Source of the DNA: a virus
Strand: one strand, 5' to 3'
Virus record (IMG/VR): IMGVR_UViG_3300025645_000038
Coordinates: 100,846-164,845 of that record
Length of the DNA stretch: 64,000 nucleotides
Of the stretch, positions 1-9,600 are shown in pieces. Within the stretch, counting starts at the first letter, position 1, and each line of letters opens with the position of its first letter. The notes below the pieces were generated by a model that did no database searches, was not told the origin of the DNA, and saw only the letters and a program-made list of their open reading frames with translations. The position numbers were made by a program, and so were the translations under genes.

Positions 1-78
1 ATACAACCTACAAGGACTGCTGAGTTTATTGTATTAGACTTCTCAGTACTTCCAACGGGTGCTGCATTTCCTGAATAA
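1..78 (+). CDS. gp18: Tail sheath protein, C-terminal end (partial)
   Basis: An open frame enters from the left edge and ends at TAA 76-78, giving 25 residues that finish in VLPTGAAFPE. A hydrophobic EFIVLDF strand followed by a PTGA(S/T)FPE-type tail is how many T4-like sheath proteins end, and the next gene is the tail tube, matching the T4 order 18-19. The sheath surrounds the tube and contracts at infection. Only the end is visible, so the name rests on this short match and on gene order. Confidence 0.6.
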   Translation: MQPTRTAEFIVLDFSVLPTGAAFPE

Positions 79-102
79 TAGGGAGGTGTAAAACAGTAGA
101 AG

Positions 103-128
103 AGGGGAACAATAGTTCCCCTTTTTTA
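103..128 (+). terminator. Rho-independent terminator after the sheath gene
   Basis: A perfect stem GGGGAAC / GTTCCCC (104-110 with 115-121) has a 4-nt AATA loop and is followed by six T (122-127). It lies 25 nt past the sheath stop codon and separates sheath from tube transcription. Confidence 0.9.
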
Positions 129-196
129 TTATATCAAAAAACTATGAAAAAACTATGAAATAATAACTCAATATTCTGTATCGATTTTTCAGTTTG

Positions 197-212
197 TTTA
201 TATTTATATATG
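197..212 (+). promoter_or_regulatory. Putative phage promoter upstream of the tail tube gene
   Basis: The 165-nt gap between sheath and tube holds the terminator and then an AT-rich stretch around GTTTATATTTATATATG, about 20-30 nt upstream of the TAGGAG ribosome binding site. It resembles both the TATAAATA late promoter of T4 relatives and the TTATATAC-type boxes found before several other transcription units here. The assignment is inferred from position and composition. Confidence 0.35.
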
Positions 213-243
213 AAAGAATTAAACACTTATTAGGAGAACTGAA

Positions 244-732
244 ATGGCAGATATAATCGATCCTTCAGAAATTATGTTTACACCCTTTGAACCGAAAGTT
301 AAAAATCGGTTTATTATGTACATAGAAGGAATCCCTGCATACCTTATTAGAGCTGCTGCTCGACCAACTATTACATTCGAAGAAATAGAATTAAATCATA
401 TCAACGTTAAAAGATATGTTAAAGGAAAAGGTTCTTGGGAACCATTGGAAATCACTCTTTACGATCCTATTGTACCATCAGGTGCACAGGCAGTTATGGA
501 GTGGGTTCGTTTACACAAAGAATCTGTTACAGGTAGAGATGGATACTCAGACTTTTACAAGAAAGATGTTACTTTCAACGTATTGGGTCCTGTAGGAGAT
601 AAAGTAGAAGAATGGACACTAAAAGGTTCTATGATTCAATCTGCTAACTTTGGTGACATGAACTTTGAAACCAATGAACCTAATGAGATTACATTAACAC
701 TAAGATACGATTACGCTATCTTACAATTCTAA
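244..732 (+). CDS. gp19: Tail tube protein (T4 gp19-like)
   Basis: The 162-residue product matches T4 gp19 in length (163 residues). It has the usual layout of the family: an N-terminal PFEPKVKNRFIMYIEGIPAYLI segment (given here in outline), a GSWEPLEITLYDPI strand pair and a C-terminal ITLTLRYDYAIL strand. Stacked hexamers of this protein form the inner tube through which DNA passes. It sits directly after the sheath gene, with a TAGGAG site 8 nt before ATG. Confidence is high from family features and context. Confidence 0.9.
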   Translation: MADIIDPSEIMFTPFEPKVKNRFIMYIEGIPAYLIRAAARPTITFEEIELNHINVKRYVKGKGSWEPLEITLYDPIVPSGAQAVMEWVRLHKESVTGRDGYSDFYKKDVTFNVLGPVGDKVEEWTLKGSMIQSANFGDMNFETNEPNEITLTLRYDYAILQF

Positions 733-741
733 GAGGATAAT

Positions 742-951
742 ATGAGTTTTTTAAGAGAAATGCTTTCTAGTGATGCTAAAATCTCTAGTAAAAGATTTGT
801 CGGTTTTATGGCTTTCTTTATGCTGATTTGTAGTTGGGGTGCTGATACCTTTTCTGCATTTGAGGTCAAGGATAAGATATTGGAATGTTTTATGTACATT
901 TCAGTAGTTGGACTTGGTGTTACAGCGGCTGAGAAGTTCGGTAAAAAATAG
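742..951 (+). CDS. Small two-helix membrane protein (holin-like)
   Basis: This 69-residue protein has two predicted membrane segments, about residues 20-38 (FVGFMAFFMLICSWGAD) and 46-63 (ILECFMYISVVGLGVTAAE). A charged SSDAKISSKR start and a basic GKK end flank them. Similar small proteins in other phages, with an SSKR start and a GLGVTAAEKF-like end, are often labelled putative holins. A holin role is possible, but its place among tail genes offers no lysis context, so it is best called a small membrane protein. Confidence 0.6.
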   Translation: MSFLREMLSSDAKISSKRFVGFMAFFMLICSWGADTFSAFEVKDKILECFMYISVVGLGVTAAEKFGKK

Positions 952-984
952 TTATAGTTCAAAACTAAATCATAGGAGTCAAAT

Positions 985-1728
985 ATGGCTGAAGTCAAAT
1001 TCCCTACAGAAGTAGTGGATTTGCCGTCAAAGGGATTATTGTATCCAGAAGGTAGCCCTCTATCATCTGGTAAAATAGAAATCAAATACATGACGGCAAG
1101 AGAAGAAGATATTCTAACATCTGCTAACCTTATTAAACAAGGTGTGGTGGTTCAAAAATTATTAGAGTCTCTTATTATAGACAAATCAATTAAGGTAGAT
1201 GATTTACTGATTGGTGATAAAAATGCTGTTTTAATAGCAGCTCGTATTCTTGCTTATGGTAAAGAGTATGAAGTTGAAATATTTGGTAGGAAGGTAGAAG
1301 TTGATTTAACTCAATTAAAAGATAACAAGTTAGATGAGAGTATAGTTACAAAAGGAGTTAATGAGTTTGAGTTTGAATTACCCGCTACAAAAAGAAAATT
1401 AACTTTTAAAATGCTTGTATCAGGCGATGAAAAAACAATTGATGATGAGGTTAAAGGTTATGAGAAAATACATGGTATTGGATACGAACTAACCACAAGA
1501 TTAAAACACCAAATTATTTCAGTAGATGGTGATACTAAAAGAGCTAGTATTAACTCTTTTGTAGATAATGAGTTCTTATCAAGAGATTCAATGGCTTTTA
1601 GAAATCATATATCTGATATTATGCCAGATGTGGATATGACATCAACTTTTACTGATGAGGATGGAAACGAAAAGGAGTTCACGGTCCCTATGACCGTTAC
1701 GTTTCTTTGGCCTAACGCCGGAATATAA
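985..1728 (+). CDS. gp26: Baseplate hub / tail assembly protein (T4 gp26-like)
   Basis: The 247-residue protein has the hallmarks of the T4 gp26 baseplate family: VDLPSKGLLYPEGSPLSSG, then KYMTAREEDILTS near residues 35-47, and a C-terminus ending in a TFLWPNAGI-like segment. In T4 relatives it helps assemble the baseplate hub. Its position just before the tape measure corresponds to the slot of the tail assembly chaperone in other tailed phages. A further open frame in the +1 register overlaps its end (see 1694-1927), suggesting a frameshifted longer product. ATG follows an AGGAG site. Confidence 0.75.
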   Translation: MAEVKFPTEVVDLPSKGLLYPEGSPLSSGKIEIKYMTAREEDILTSANLIKQGVVVQKLLESLIIDKSIKVDDLLIGDKNAVLIAARILAYGKEYEVEIFGRKVEVDLTQLKDNKLDESIVTKGVNEFEFELPATKRKLTFKMLVSGDEKTIDDEVKGYEKIHGIGYELTTRLKHQIISVDGDTKRASINSFVDNEFLSRDSMAFRNHISDIMPDVDMTSTFTDEDGNEKEFTVPMTVTFLWPNAGI

Positions 1729-1927
1729 ACCACAAATACACGAACAACTTTTTCAAATAAGTTTTAACTCACAAGGTATGTTCTCTTTTTCAGAGGTATA
1801 TAACATGCCTATATATCTCCGTACATTCTACTTTAAGAGATTACAAAAACATTTTAAGGATGAAGCTGAAGAGGTCAAGAAAGCTCAACAAAGTAACAAA
1901 TCATCTATTCCATCTTATAAAAAATGA
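1694..1927 (+). CDS. Frameshift-dependent tail assembly chaperone-like ORF
   Basis: This 77-codon open frame lies in the +1 register relative to the gp26-like gene and overlaps its last 35 nt. It has no usable start codon before ATG 1778, which itself has no properly spaced ribosome binding site. The residues before that ATG (TPEYKPQIHEQLFQISFNSQ) run smoothly into a chaperone-like segment (VYNMPIYLRTFYFKRLQKHF). I recall this pattern from proteins in the same position in other T4-like phages. Expression by a +1 or -2 ribosomal frameshift between 1694 and 1728 is the simplest explanation. Without it only a 49-residue product from 1778 is possible. Confidence 0.6.
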   Translation, partial: PLRFFGLTPEYKPQIHEQLFQISFNSQGMFSFSEVYNMPIYLRTFYFKRLQKHFKDEAEEVKKAQQSNKSSIPSYKK

Positions 1928-1986
1928 TAAATGTGATATTTATTATTGAATAATTCCACACAAAAATAATCTTATGGAGAACAGAA

Positions 1987-2187
1987 ATGGCTGACAGAGA
2001 AGGTTTAATATTTAAATTCTTTGATAAATGGAAAAGAAAACGTTTAAATAGATTCGCAAAACAGTTAGTAAAAGACGATCCTTCCATAGAAAAAAACTTA
2101 GATAATTTAGGAAAAGCTTTTTCAGATTTAGAGAGTAAACTAAAAAAGAAGTATCCTGATGCTTATAAGAAAGCTATGGGGAAGTAA
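1987..2187 (+). CDS. Small charged hypothetical protein
   Basis: A 66-residue, lysine-rich, probably all-helical protein (FFDKWKRKRLNRFAK, then SDLESKLKKKYPDAYKKAMGK). It has a TATGGAGAACAGAA leader with a good GGAG site and ends 3 nt before the tape measure gene, so the two are cotranscribed. I do not recognise a family. By position it could be a tail assembly factor. Confidence 0.6.
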   Translation: MADREGLIFKFFDKWKRKRLNRFAKQLVKDDPSIEKNLDNLGKAFSDLESKLKKKYPDAYKKAMGK

Positions 2188-2190
2188 TAA

Positions 2191-3924
2191 ATGGCTAAAA
2201 AAGTTGATAGTAGAGAACAGGTAATAAACTTAAAAAAACAGACTGAAGAGTTAAGAAAACAAAGTGAAGTTATGCGTAGTCATAACGACTACTCTAAGTC
2301 ATATACTCAGTCTCTTGAAAAGGGTAGATCTATTCTCAAAGATATAACTGGTTTACAAAGTGACCAAGCACAGATTTCAAAAAATACTCAAAGTATTGAG
2401 AAGAATATAAGCGCTCTTTTCGCAAAAAAAGAAAAGAGTGAAGCACTAATAAATAGTCTAAAGATAAGTCAATACTCTAATAGTAAAAAATTAACATCAG
2501 AAGCAAAAAACTTTTCTGGTCTTACCGATAGATTTTTGAAAGGTGAAGTAGAGTTGGATGAACTTTACAGAGCTAGAGAACAATTTATTGGAACAGACTT
2601 TTACAACACACTCGAAGAGTTAATTGAACTTATGGAAAAGTCCCCAAACTTATCAGAAAAATTAAGTTTAGAGGCTGATGCTCAAAAGAAGATAGACGAT
2701 TTTAGAAAAAAGGTAAAAGAAACTTCAGCTTTTCTAAGTAGTCCAAAGGCTATGGGAGTAGCTGCTGTAGGATTACTGGTTCAACAGATGGGTGATTTTG
2801 CTAGTAAGGCTTTTGAAGCTAGACAATCTTTAGGAACAACAGCAGTTGAGTCAGCTAGAGTAGCTGGTAATCTAAAAGTAGCTGGGTTAGCTGCTAAAGC
2901 TGTTGGTGGTAGTTCAGAACAAGCTGAAGCAGCTGTAATGTCATTGGTTGATGAGTTTGGTTCTGTATCCGTTATAAGTGCTGGTGTATCAAAACAATTA
3001 GGTTTGGTAACAGGTCAGTTTGGTTTAAGTGGAGACAATGCTGGTAAGTTATTAAAACAAATGCAGGCTATAAATGGTTCTTCAATAGAAACCAATCTAA
3101 ATCTAATAAGTTCTGTTGGTGAACTTGCAAGAGCTGAAGGAGTTGCGCCTGCTAAAGTTCTAAACGACATAGCTGGAGATACGGAGACATTTGCTAAGTT
3201 CGCAAAAGATGGTGGAAAAAATATAGGTGCAGCTGCTATTCAAGCTGCTAAGTTAGGTTTAAATATGTCTACAGTAGCCGGTATAGCTGAAAATCTATTA
3301 GACTTTGAGAGTTCGATAGAAAAGCAGATGGAAGCATCTGTTCTATTGGGTAGACAACTTAACTTAGATAAAGCTAGAGAGTTGTCCTTAATGGGAGACT
3401 TAGAAGGTTTACAAAAAGAAGTATTAAAACAAGTTGGTTCAGAAGCTGATTTTAACGCTATGAATGTGATGCAAAGAAAAGCTCTTGCTGATGCTATCGG
3501 TGTTAGTGTTGCCGACTTAGGTAAGATGGTAGCTGGTGAACAAACATCAGCACAGGCAGCAGCTGATAAGGTTAAAGCTCAAGAGAAATCATTAAAATTA
3601 CAAGAAAAAGCTTCTTACGCAGCTTTAGTGACAGCAGCTGCACAAATCGGTGCAAGTTTTGGAAAATTTGGTCCAGTTGGATTTGCACTAGCCATACCCG
3701 CAATTATGAAGTTATATTCTTTAGCAAAAGGAGCTCCAAAAGCTCAAACCGGTGGTGTAGTAAGAGAAACCGGTATGGCTGTAGTGCACAAAGGTGAGAC
3801 GATAGCTGGAACTCAGTTTGGTGGTAGAGAAAGTAATAACTTACTAAAAGAATTAATTAAACAAAACTCAACCTTAATGGGTAGACTAACAAACAAAGTT
3901 GGTGAAATGGCATTAGGTTCATAG
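2191..3924 (+). CDS. Tail tape measure protein
   Basis: The 577-residue protein begins with about 170 residues of coiled coil rich in K, E and Q. A hydrophobic, alanine- and glycine-rich centre follows (about 185-470, including SPKAMGVAAVGLLVQQM and repeated AGL/AAK helices). It ends in QTGGVVRETGMAVVHKGE, a C-terminal pattern common in tape measures. The length is close to T4 gp29 (590 residues). At the usual 0.15 nm per residue it would set a tail of roughly 85 nm; this figure is an inference. Confidence 0.8.
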   Translation: MAKKVDSREQVINLKKQTEELRKQSEVMRSHNDYSKSYTQSLEKGRSILKDITGLQSDQAQISKNTQSIEKNISALFAKKEKSEALINSLKISQYSNSKKLTSEAKNFSGLTDRFLKGEVELDELYRAREQFIGTDFYNTLEELIELMEKSPNLSEKLSLEADAQKKIDDFRKKVKETSAFLSSPKAMGVAAVGLLVQQMGDFASKAFEARQSLGTTAVESARVAGNLKVAGLAAKAVGGSSEQAEAAVMSLVDEFGSVSVISAGVSKQLGLVTGQFGLSGDNAGKLLKQMQAINGSSIETNLNLISSVGELARAEGVAPAKVLNDIAGDTETFAKFAKDGGKNIGAAAIQAAKLGLNMSTVAGIAENLLDFESSIEKQMEASVLLGRQLNLDKARELSLMGDLEGLQKEVLKQVGSEADFNAMNVMQRKALADAIGVSVADLGKMVAGEQTSAQAAADKVKAQEKSLKLQEKASYAALVTAAAQIGASFGKFGPVGFALAIPAIMKLYSLAKGAPKAQTGGVVRETGMAVVHKGETIAGTQFGGRESNNLLKELIKQNSTLMGRLTNKVGEMALGS

Positions 3925-3934
3925 GAGATAAGAA

Positions 3935-6385
3935 GTGGCTTTAGAAGACTTAGTATCAGACTTATCTAATTTCAAAGGACAATCTCAGTACGATGATTTA
4001 GATGGTCAGATAAAAAATGGTGTGGATTTTATTCCTAATACGGATGCTCCTGGTTTTACTCCTAAAACAGATTTAGAGTCTTTATACAATAAAGTTAAAG
4101 ATGGTACAGTGGTTGCTCCAAACTCTGGAGTGGTATCTAATGAGAAAACAAGAAATCCTTATGGTGCACAAGGAGAGTATCTTGTTGCTAACGGAATAGG
4201 TATAGCAAATCCATCTCATATAATAAGTGGTGATAATATCTTGGGAGTCAAGGTACAACCACAATTCGTAACAGACTTTATGACCACACCATTAGCTGAT
4301 TACAATAGTAGATTTTCACTATCCACACCTTTGGGTGCAGGAACTAAAACACTTAAAGTTAGAAAAGAGTCTTTTAGAACAGTAGAGGGTGAATCTCCAT
4401 TTGATAAATTTATAAAACCATTTTCTGTAGAAACAACAAAAAACATTTACGGAGATAGCGACTATATAAAAGATTTATTTGAGTTTAGAAAAGATGGTAG
4501 GGATACATTTAAAAACGTTCCAAATGGAGTGGATGGTAATGGTTTATTTAGTACTGCTGATTTTAGAAAGGTAGCTAACAAAGGCCCATTTGATGGTAAC
4601 AACACTCATCCAATTATATTAAGAAAGCCGGGTTCAAATTGGGACAGTGTTCTATCAGAAACACCTGGATTAGGTGGAACGATAGGTGGTGTTTTACAAG
4701 GTGCTTTAAGCGTATTTGGTTTACTAACAAAGAGTTCAAGAAATATTGCTGATAAAGCTAGAATAGGTACTTATTTGTTATCAGATCCTGGTAAATTATT
4801 TATTGCTAAACAATTTGGTATGCAATTACTTAATCCTACAATAGAAAGTAAGATATACAATCCTCTTTCTACTTTAGGTATAGCTGGAGCAAATAGTTTA
4901 CTGGATGGAGATGTAAGGGGATTATTACAGGCAGCTGCTTCTTTTATCTTACCTGTAAGTCATGTAGAAAGACATTTAGGTGGTGGTAGATATGAGGATA
5001 TAATGCCGTTAAGAGAATTGCCTGCTATGGCAAAACTTTTACTACCTGGCGCAATAAAAAGTGTAATTCCTGATAATGGCTTTGATACAAAAGCTAAATA
5101 TGGTTTTGGTAGTAGACTTGCTTTACAAAGTAATCCTGAAATAATACCAGAAGTATCAGCATACGGTTACACCATTGGTGGAAAAGATTTAGGAACTTCT
5201 TTACTTTTTATGAATCCTAATAAATATTTATTCCCAATTTCATCTGCTCCTAAAAGTATTGGTCCTGATGGTAGTATTTCATTTTTAGGTGGTCCTAGAT
5301 TTGCTGCTGTGGATGCTGATAGAGCTGAAAATACACAAAAAATAGGAAATACTCATGGTGGTGTTACTTTCAATGACGCAGCTTCAAATAATTTTGGTAG
5401 AGCAGCAAATGGTACTGGTGATAGAACAAGATTTCATACATCAACATATTCTGAACTAAGAAGAGAAAACAGATATGAGAAAGATATTAAAACATCAGCA
5501 GTAAACCAAAATACACATATGCAAAATACTGAAGAAAGAAGAAAAGAGTATAAAAAGATAAATGATAATATAGGTAATCCTGGAGGAACTACTTTTTCAA
5601 CAACAAATGGTACAGGAATAGTTGTTAATGAAATACTTGGTGGTGGTGTAAAAAGAGGACAAGGCCCTAGTACAATATCAAGTGCTGTAGATAAAGTTAA
5701 CATTATTCCATATGGTAGTGATGGTAATGGGGACATACCTACCGATCATCAAAGTACAAAAGATTTTATTAAATTTAGGTTCTTTGATGTGGTGAACAAA
5801 AAGTTCATTATATTTAGAGCTATTTTAGAAGGCATAACAGATACCATTACGCCGGAGTATAGTGAGGAAAGATATATTGGTAGGCCTGATAAACTATTTA
5901 CATATCAAGGTGTTGATAGAAGTTTATCGTTTACTTTTAGTATCTATCCCAAAACAAAACAAGAGTTGCCAGTTTTGATGGAGAAATTAAATTACTTAAT
6001 AGGGTTGTGTTATCCATCATTTACAACAGGTGACAGAATGGTTACACCATTTATAGATTTAACATTAGGTGATATGTTTGTGAGTACTCCTGGTATTTTG
6101 AGTTCTCTAACAGTTACTGTTGAGGAGCAAAGCACATGGGAAATAACCGATGGTTTACAATTTCCACATTTTATAAAAGCTGCATGTGAGTTTAGACATA
6201 TTGGTAAGCATGTTCCTGTATCAACAGGTAGACATTATGATTTACCATTTGGGTTAGATGACGCAAGACAAAAACAAATTGATAGATTTACAAGCGATAA
6301 AGCATTTGGATTTAATCAGTATCCAAGTAGAAAAGAAGATTTTAGAAAAGAAATATTTGGTTCTTTAGGACAACCAAACGAATAG
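3935..6385 (+). CDS. Large baseplate / tail-tube initiator-like structural protein
   Basis: The 816-residue protein starts with GTG after a clear AGGAG site. Its C-terminal part (about residues 615-780) has strands with the pattern GITDTITPEYSEERYIGRPD, LFTYQGVDRSLSFTFSIYP and LNYLIGLCYP. I associate this pattern with tube-like baseplate proteins that start tail polymerisation, the role played by gp48/gp54 in T4. The first 600 residues are low in recognisable motifs and rich in N, G and D. Its position between tape measure and LysM-type wedge gene supports a baseplate role. The exact T4 counterpart is not resolved. Confidence 0.6.
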   Translation: MALEDLVSDLSNFKGQSQYDDLDGQIKNGVDFIPNTDAPGFTPKTDLESLYNKVKDGTVVAPNSGVVSNEKTRNPYGAQGEYLVANGIGIANPSHIISGDNILGVKVQPQFVTDFMTTPLADYNSRFSLSTPLGAGTKTLKVRKESFRTVEGESPFDKFIKPFSVETTKNIYGDSDYIKDLFEFRKDGRDTFKNVPNGVDGNGLFSTADFRKVANKGPFDGNNTHPIILRKPGSNWDSVLSETPGLGGTIGGVLQGALSVFGLLTKSSRNIADKARIGTYLLSDPGKLFIAKQFGMQLLNPTIESKIYNPLSTLGIAGANSLLDGDVRGLLQAAASFILPVSHVERHLGGGRYEDIMPLRELPAMAKLLLPGAIKSVIPDNGFDTKAKYGFGSRLALQSNPEIIPEVSAYGYTIGGKDLGTSLLFMNPNKYLFPISSAPKSIGPDGSISFLGGPRFAAVDADRAENTQKIGNTHGGVTFNDAASNNFGRAANGTGDRTRFHTSTYSELRRENRYEKDIKTSAVNQNTHMQNTEERRKEYKKINDNIGNPGGTTFSTTNGTGIVVNEILGGGVKRGQGPSTISSAVDKVNIIPYGSDGNGDIPTDHQSTKDFIKFRFFDVVNKKFIIFRAILEGITDTITPEYSEERYIGRPDKLFTYQGVDRSLSFTFSIYPKTKQELPVLMEKLNYLIGLCYPSFTTGDRMVTPFIDLTLGDMFVSTPGILSSLTVTVEEQSTWEITDGLQFPHFIKAACEFRHIGKHVPVSTGRHYDLPFGLDDARQKQIDRFTSDKAFGFNQYPSRKEDFRKEIFGSLGQPNE

Positions 6386-6393
6386 GGTAAGTT

Positions 6394-6684
6394 ATGAGAT
6401 ACAAAAGTAATGTAATAAAAAAAGATAGAAACAATGTCAGATACTATAAACCAAGAATAGTACCTAACATACCTATAAAAGATAGTGATATTTTTATTTA
6501 TCCATTATATGGTGATAGGTTTGATACATTAGCTCAAAGGTATTATGAAGACTCTAATCTTTGGTGGATTATTGCTAAAGCTAATGAAATCGGTAACGGT
6601 AAAATAGCTCCAAATCCTGAAAAAAAACTTAGAATACCAACAGAGATAGATGATATATTAGAATCAATAAACAAAGCTAATTAA
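6394..6684 (+). CDS. gp53: Baseplate wedge protein with LysM-like domain (gp53-like)
   Basis: A 96-residue protein with IYPLYGDRFDTLAQRYYEDSN followed by LWWIIAKANEIGNG and a closing KLRIPTEIDDIL. This matches the LysM-like tail domain seen in T4 gp53 and tail protein X families (the YxxGDRxDxLAxxYYxDxxLWWxIAxAN pattern). T4 gp53 is 196 residues; this is essentially the domain alone. The family joins baseplate wedges around the hub. Confidence 0.7.
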   Translation: MRYKSNVIKKDRNNVRYYKPRIVPNIPIKDSDIFIYPLYGDRFDTLAQRYYEDSNLWWIIAKANEIGNGKIAPNPEKKLRIPTEIDDILESINKAN

Positions 6685-6686
6685 AT

Positions 6687-9600
6687 ATGTATACAAAGTT
6701 TATATCAAAACCCATTCAAGAAAAGTTGAAAGCTAAAGAACGAGCGCTCGCACGTTTAGGTAAACCATCACAACAACAACAGAATGACGACTCTTTGGAG
6801 CTAAAAGATTTAGCAAGTAGAACAATTTTCGTGAGAATGTGTTCTAACAAATCTAAAGTTCCAAATATATTAATATCAGGTGGTGAACACAACGAAAGGG
6901 GTATACCTTTAGGATTTGGAGATTCCTATAAAGATAGAACAGGTAATGTAGACGAAGAAGGTAATCCTATAGATAATTCTGGCATAAAAGCAGTGCCTGG
7001 TGTAAAGGATATTAGTGTTGAGTATAAAGGTGGATTTAAAGCTATTAGAGAGTGTACAATAAATTGGACTGTACCTGCTATAGAAGATTTAGATAGATTA
7101 ACACCATACTTTTTAACTGTTGGTAAGACAGTTGTTGTAGATTGGGGTTGGGTAAATGCTAATAAAAAGAGTTTAAGGCAACAGATTGGTGTCGAACCTT
7201 TTATTCAAAGAAATATAGATGTTGCGAATAACACTGTAAACTATTCCGTTGACCAAGAGATATTTACAAATCCCCAACAAAGAGTTATAGAGGCTGGTGG
7301 TGATTATGATGCAATAGGTGGAAGGATAAAAAACTTTAATTATACTCTAAGAGAAGATGGTGGGTTTGATTGTATAACCACTATTACCGCTCTAGGTGCA
7401 GCCCTTTTCCATAAACCAGTAGATGTTAGTGGTGATAAACAAGGAACAAGAAAGTCTAAGAAAGATAATAGTCCTGTATTCACACCACCTGATACTTTGA
7501 TTAATTTTTTACTTAATTTAAAGAATGTGCTTAAATACGATGTATTGGGTATAGAAAAAGACAGAGAATTTGAATCATTATACGAATTATCTAAAGGGGA
7601 AAGAGGATTGTATAGTAGTGCTGTTTACCATACAAGCTACTCACTTAGTGGTAAGAAAAAATTCGCTGTATCAAAAAATTTTTCTTGTATAATAGTTAAT
7701 GATTCTAAAAATCCTGATGTTATTTTAACTGTTCATCCAGAAGGAAAAACTGATATTTTCGTGACTTGGGGATATTTTGAAGACCAAATATTAAACAGAT
7801 ACTTATCTTACAGTGGTGGTTCAGAAGATGGTTCTGGAATAAAAATGACTATGAGAAGTACAGATACAATTTTAGATGCAGAAGGAAAGGCTATTTCTAC
7901 TGAAGATTTAGATGGAGCTATTATTGAAAGATATGGTGTGAATTTAGACATACCATCTGACGATTATAACTCCACATTAAAACAGACTACTCTAATTAGA
8001 TATCCGTCTTTACTTTATCCTACAGACCCAATGAAGTTTTTTATTTTAGAGACAAACTCATTGATTGTCGCTACTGATAAGAAAACAGGAGCTATTAGTG
8101 AAGAGGGTTTGAAAACATCTTTTTTCAAAGAGAAACTTCAGGCTGCAGGGGATGTCAAAAAAAGAATTAAAGAGTTTTTACACGCTTTTTTAGATATGGG
8201 ATTTCAAAACAAAGCTGACTTTTCTTCTAAATCATTTAATGCACAGAACATTGGAACTCGTGGTAAAGGTAAACTTAGAAATATATACGTTAATATAAAA
8301 GAGATACAGAGAGCATTTGGTATAACTAATGCCGATTCTAATGATACGACTAAAAATAATGTGAGTCCACCTGGAACCATCGGCGCAGCTATGACAAATC
8401 TTCTTAATGAACTTAATGGTAATTTTCATAATTGTTGGGATTTTGATTTAGCGGTTGACCAATACGATTCGACAAATATAAAAGTTGTAGATAAATCCGA
8501 TACAAATACTGATAACCCTAAATACACAACTTATGAGGGCGGGGTAGATGATAAAGAGGGTAGGAACAGTCACAAGGTTCAAGACTTGGGTTTATTTAAG
8601 TTTCCATCATTTAAGATAGGCAGTATAGTCAAGACACAGAATTTAGAATTTAAGATTCCTGACGCACAAGCAATCACGATACTATATGGTTCTAATAAAG
8701 AAAAAGGACAAAGTGATTCCTCTGCTAAATCACGATTGGATAAACTCTTTAGGTTGGATAAAGTAGATACTGATAAAGATCCTTACGCAGATAAATTTTT
8801 AGAAAGTTTGGAAACATCAAACTTTAAGGTAGAAGATAAAGTTATAGGTGAAGCTACCCAGAGTATAGTTGTTAGTAGACGGGTGGGTAGTTATCAATCG
8901 GATGAAAATTCAAAAATTGTTGAGGGAGAAGGTATATCTCTGAATATCAAAGAATCTCCGTATGAGTGGAAACGATACTTACCTGATGTTGAAAAGACTG
9001 ATAAACCCGATTCTAATCCAAAAACAACAACTAATTATGAAGTAGACGATTTTGGTAATCTTAAATATGTGACTAGAAAAATAACGAAAGACGGAAAAAA
9101 TCCCATACATTTATCTCGCGATAATACTTTCTATAGTTACGATACAACAAACAAAACATTAGTATTAGAATCAAATGCACAAGGTGCTTTAAATAGTTAC
9201 ATAAATGCTAGTTCACCGACTGCTGAGTACGATGTCAACTCTTTGATACCAGCAGATTTAACTTTAGAAATAGATGGTACAGGAGGTATAATACCAGGTG
9301 ACATAATTCAAACCGACTACATACAGAACAAATATAAAGCTTCCATCTCATTTACAGACTTAAAAGGAAAAAGAACAGACGCAGGTCCTTTGACTTATTT
9401 TCAGCTATTCGGAGTTACTCAAAAGATAGACCCGAGTGGTTGGAAGACAGAACTAACAAGTAAAATGAGAATCAATTATATAAATGATGGTATAGACTTA
9501 GAGTACAAAGTTCCTGTTGATAATCCCCTTAATCCCAAAACATCCACAATCCAAAATTCAGACGAACCTGAAAGACCATTTATTTCAATACCAATAGAAG

